From NCBI GenBank assembly GCA_020854015.1, contig JADZGG010000362.1, positions 1 through 8,942 on the forward strand: 8,942 nt of DNA. Reading direction: 5' to 3'. Below the pieces are notes generated by a model. The model was not told where the DNA came from. It made no database searches and saw only the letters and a list, made by a program, of their open reading frames with translations. How positions within the stretch are numbered: the stretch's first letter is position 1; every line of letters starts with the position of its first letter. The position numbers and the translations under genes are program-made. The stretch comes from Flavobacteriales bacterium (GTDB taxonomy: Bacteria > Bacteroidota > Bacteroidia > Flavobacteriales_F > PHOS-HE28). Below are positions 7,101 through 8,942 of the stretch, one piece after another.

Positions 7101-8942
7101 AGCATCAGCTCAAGCCCGTGAAGGCTGAGCGCTTTCTCCTGCGCATCCAGCGTGCTGTTGGCGATGTGCTCGCGATCACCGACGTAATCCGGGAACAACA
7201 CGTTCGCCAGCTCGTTGGAAGAGATCGTTGGCACGAACACTTTCGCGTCTCCCAAGACCTCCTCTTCAGGCACCTCAACCACCGGTGACTGCGTAGCCTC
7301 GGCGGCACGTTCGTCGCGGATCCGCTTCTCCAATTCCGCGATCCGCTGGTCAAGGCTATCTCGACGTGCCTTGTTGCGTTCCGCTTCGCGCAGCTGCTTC
7401 AGCTCGGCCAGGTCATTGGCGTCCATGAAATCGCGCTCGGGCAAAGCGCCTTCAACAACCTGTTCGGTCACCGCACCACTGAGCGAGTCACCACCTGGCA
7501 ACTGCCCAACACCTCGCATGGAAACAAGCTCTTCGTCGGTACGTGCTGGCACTTGACCCGTGGTCGGTCGATCGGTCACGGCAAGCTCGGTCGACGTCGT
7601 GGTGGCCGGGCGTTCAGTTCCGCTGGAAGGATCGGAAAAAGCGGTGTTCGTGCTTCGAGGTTCCTGCCCAGTGGACCCATTCGCGAGCGCAGCCTCCGTA
7701 GTGGTCCGCTCCGCAGTGCCCGTTCCGGTTCCTGCAGGTCCTTGGTCCGGACCGGTGGTGGGTTGTTGTGCATCCGACCCATTCGCACCTGCGCCTTGTG
7801 TTCCAACAACCGTCGCTCCCAGGTTCACCGCCGTTTCCGCGCTCACGGAAGGCTGTCCTTCGGTTCCGGCGGAGCTCGGGCTCTGATCGCTTGCGGTCAC
7901 GGTCGGGTTCAGCGCCGGATCCGCGTTGGTCGCCGGCTGCTCGGTCACACCAGTGGTGCTCGCACGTTCTCGATCAGCAGCATTGGATGCTAGGTTCTGC
8001 TCGCCGTTGCCACCGTCGTTGCTCACCGGCACATCAGCCACAACACCTTGTCGCAGCTCTCCTTGCGAGGTCCCATCGGTCCCTATGCCGACCGTGGTCC
8101 CGGCCATGCGCTCGGCACCTGCGGAAGCATCTCGCGGAGCCACCTGCGTGGCCTGGCGGTCGGATGAGAGCGCTGCGCCGGTGCCTTGCAATTGCCAGTC
8201 AAAGACACTACGCTGGGCCTCTTCCGTTTCCGTGGCGATCAGTGCATCGAATCGTTCGTCGATGGCGATGCTCTGTATCCGCGAATCATTCCCTCCGATC
8301 TTCTGCTCGAGGGCGGTAATGCTTGCTTGGTCAAGCGCGGTGACAGGCGACCCGTCCGTGCGCTCCACCAAGTAGCGGGTCAACTGCGCCTGCCCCTTGG
8401 CAACGTTCGCCTGTTTCTCAGCAGCGCGTGACCTCTCCACGGCCGTGTTCACTTCCTCATGGAGGTAGCCGAGCTGTTCCTGAAGTTGGGTGATCTCGCG
8501 ACCAAGCTCTTCCTTCTTGACTTTTCCACCGGTCGCCTCCTGTTCACGCTTCAGTCGATTGATGCGGTCGACCAGCTCACTTTCCTCCTCGCTTTTTGCG
8601 AGCGTCTGCTGTAGGGCTTTCGCCGCATCCTTGTCCAACTCCATTGCGGCCCGACGCGTCCGTTCAGTGGCATCAAGTGCGCCCTCCGGACCGTTCTTCA
8701 GGTCCAGGCGGGTCTTCAATTCCTTCAAGCTCGTCAGCGTTCGATCGTCATTGTTCGCATGCACCGAGGCACTAAGCTCGGTGGACAACTTGGTGGCTGT
8801 GGCGGCTGCCTGCTGGGCGGTCGCGTGCTCTGCGCCGAGGTCTTTGCCCGCGGTCCATGCCGCGTGCGCACGCAGATTCGCTTCCCGCGCGCGCTGGCGC
8901 TTACCGGCCGCATCGATCATCAATTCGTTCTTCCGTGCTTCA
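4142..8942 (-). CDS. Giant coiled-coil protein with two C-terminal SPOR-like domains (5'-partial)
   Basis: At least 1,593 residues. The frame stays open through the last base of the window with no convincing start (a TTG at 8923 and ATG at 8920 lie mid-helix), so the N-terminus and any signal peptide are outside. Residues are numbered here from the codon at 8923. Residues 1-240 are charged, Ala/Gln/Glu-rich coiled coil. About 245-490 is a Thr/Ser/Gly/Ala/Pro-rich linker. About 490-1290 is a long helical region with a TPR-like patch (A-H-F-E-K-A-L-G-F-R-K, about 6430). Then come two SPOR-like repeats: about 1330-1410 (VYKVQIGAF ... RYTAGLF ... DAFVVAYDDGRR) and about 1490-1578 (FFTVQVGVY ... 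RYTTGVF ... DAFITAYLNGKR), joined by an Ala/Pro linker. SPOR domains elsewhere bind denuded peptidoglycan glycans; this divergent Bacteroidota type may differ. No cysteine is seen in the visible part. Likely an extracytoplasmic envelope structural protein; the exact role is unknown. Confidence 0.85.
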   Translation of the reverse strand, partial: EARKNELMIDAAGKRQRAREANLRAHAAWTAGKDLGAEHATAQQAAATATKLSTELSASVHANNDDRTLTSLKELKTRLDLKNGPEGALDATERTRRAAMELDKDAAKALQQTLAKSEEESELVDRINRLKREQEATGGKVKKEELGREITQLQEQLGYLHEEVNTAVERSRAAEKQANVAKGQAQLTRYLVERTDGSPVTALDQASITALEQKIGGNDSRIQSIAIDERFDALIATETEEAQRSVFDWQLQGTGAALSSDRQATQVAPRDASAGAERMAGTTVGIGTDGTSQGELRQGVVADVPVSNDGGNGEQNLASNAADRERASTTGVTEQPATNADPALNPTVTASDQSPSSAGTEGQPSVSAETAVNLGATVVGTQGAGANGSDAQQPTTGPDQGPAGTGTGTAERTTTEAALANGSTGQEPRSTNTAFSDPSSGTERPATTTSTELAVTDRPTTGQVPARTDEELVSMRGVGQLPGGDSLSGAVTEQVVEGALPERDFMDANDLAELKQLREAERNKARRDSLDQRIAELEKRIRDERAAEATQSPVVEVPEEEVLGDAKVFVPTISSNELANVLFPDYVGDREHIANSTLDAQEKALSLHGLELMLADSAEAETTRQLALIEVDPAKAPEVLPRVERLRQLKEEHIKEADRILESSQQEYAAQETRALEQAVQGQVDDQLVADRPAAAQRSSITHVDHYVSVQPDEFIYESVVEHRSSKVGEAVQLKDRDLERMVELGDRIDSLETVLETMPRGKEWDKVRKNADQLIDDEVILRTEMGQRMAYISKEEYKAGQDSLKEVVSAVAGKGIAPSEPLVLLSHELEQEAKAHFEKALGFRKTADRSEDIVQRDDLYRKAYQEELEALRSLDKAITVNAFMLSEDHKRGETLSYAEVEQRMFGGDELSADGQQLAQVPTVSIESNVRTLPLEPEVTTLSGAAVDSSNTTAAQQPVRSAEQAPANLALYQQYMTTDQSAMVGGNVTAEDVSALALGSKQAKLEAQRLEQRSLEVGDQALATRDSLTNAKKRDRERLTEEAVRLQQMSDSLHQASLAMDQRSQQLELEQRSAAESLAFKERLNKYYYLGNEEQRMVQSEADPSRYFMARSKALEQQQQAASDKVEAQGSHQLADTLVAQATELLGSPDQPDGRVSEQRIAQAKQLNDRAVELHDRADSLSGAAARLNASADLNDRQAALLLQGMPAERSTELMALEQRTRRTDAILAESRALIAQVDSIREKELRERTASAGTQQVAARTTTEQPVVSEVPPAAERVADAVAPMERVSTPRPDPIVPSVAFRMPEVLTNDIFGFRAADVAPQPILKDQPMPEGVVYKVQIGAFKNDIPEELFRDMLPVMGETTASGVTRYTAGLFTTPEGAERAQKLVRERGYRDAFVVAYDDGRRVSLAQARQSAMPLPAGGTVAQAAPAVDRPAAVIQAPVNAASAVQPIDDAQVLASYPATAEDLLKQFAPPTDATAYYNDPTAAPARQVETVKGLFFTVQVGVYSKPTALDKLFNITPLNSERTETNKIRYTTGVFLDMDKVRLRKDEAVSLGVKDAFITAYLNGKRIPMRDARALLQKFGPSVLADPTIATH

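Noticed and set aside
5391..7490. 18-nt near-identical repeat (5391-5408 and 7473-7490, 17 of 18 bases) coding D-S-L-S-G-A
   Set aside because: Only two copies about 2 kb apart, with no flanking similarity; a third protein-level L-S-G-A (near 6110) is not similar in DNA. Probably chance within biased coiled-coil sequence.
1..8942. CRISPR array, insertion sequence, phage or toxin-antitoxin content
   Set aside because: No regularly spaced repeats, terminal inverted repeats, transposase or integrase motifs, or small toxin-antitoxin pairs are visible. A tRNA gene is present, but no repeated tRNA 3' end marks an integrated element.

Overview
The window is GC-rich by eye and densely coding. It most likely comes from a Bacteroidota chromosome with a high-GC genome. 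The reasons are: almost no recognisable Shine-Dalgarno sequences before the starts, a TAnnTTTG-type -7 promoter element before clpS, a tRNA without an encoded CCA end, and a very large coiled-coil protein ending in two copies of the SPOR-like module (Y/F-x-VQ-I/V-G ... RY-T-x-G-x-F ... DAF-x-x-AY-x-x-G-R/K-R) that is common in this phylum. No mobile element, CRISPR array, rRNA or phage signature is visible, and no gene-free stretch exceeds about 75 bases. This looks like core chromosome rather than an island.

Layout, left to right. 21-632 (+) is a small unknown protein with a PH-like N-terminal half and two membrane segments. It meets, stop to stop, a minus-strand GT-C-type membrane glycosyltransferase (633-2033, ArnT/PMT/GT39-like). 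Upstream of the glycosyltransferase is a perfect 11-bp hairpin (2073-2099), probably the terminator of the adjacent tRNA-Arg(ACG) gene (2106-2179, -). Next come three minus-strand genes, transcribed right to left as clpS (3789-4088), an M48-family lipoprotein metalloprotease (3004-3792) and a DUF218/YdcF-like membrane-anchored protein (2233-2976). clpS and the protease share an ATGA stop/start overlap, and the protease and DUF218 genes are 27 nt apart, so the three look like one operon. From 4142 to the right edge is a giant open frame (>1590 residues, -) whose 5' end lies outside the window.

How they fit together: the clpS-M48-DUF218 group mixes a cytoplasmic proteolysis adaptor with two envelope proteins. 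The giant protein upstream looks extracytoplasmic: no cysteine, a 300-residue lysine-free low-complexity section, long coiled coils, and tandem SPOR-like domains of a kind that can bind peptidoglycan. The most notable items are this giant protein (its composition, its recurrent D-S-L motif matching the Bacteroides O-glycosylation sequon, and its domain duplication) and two start-site corrections. I see nothing that I can defend as a wholly new multi-gene system.
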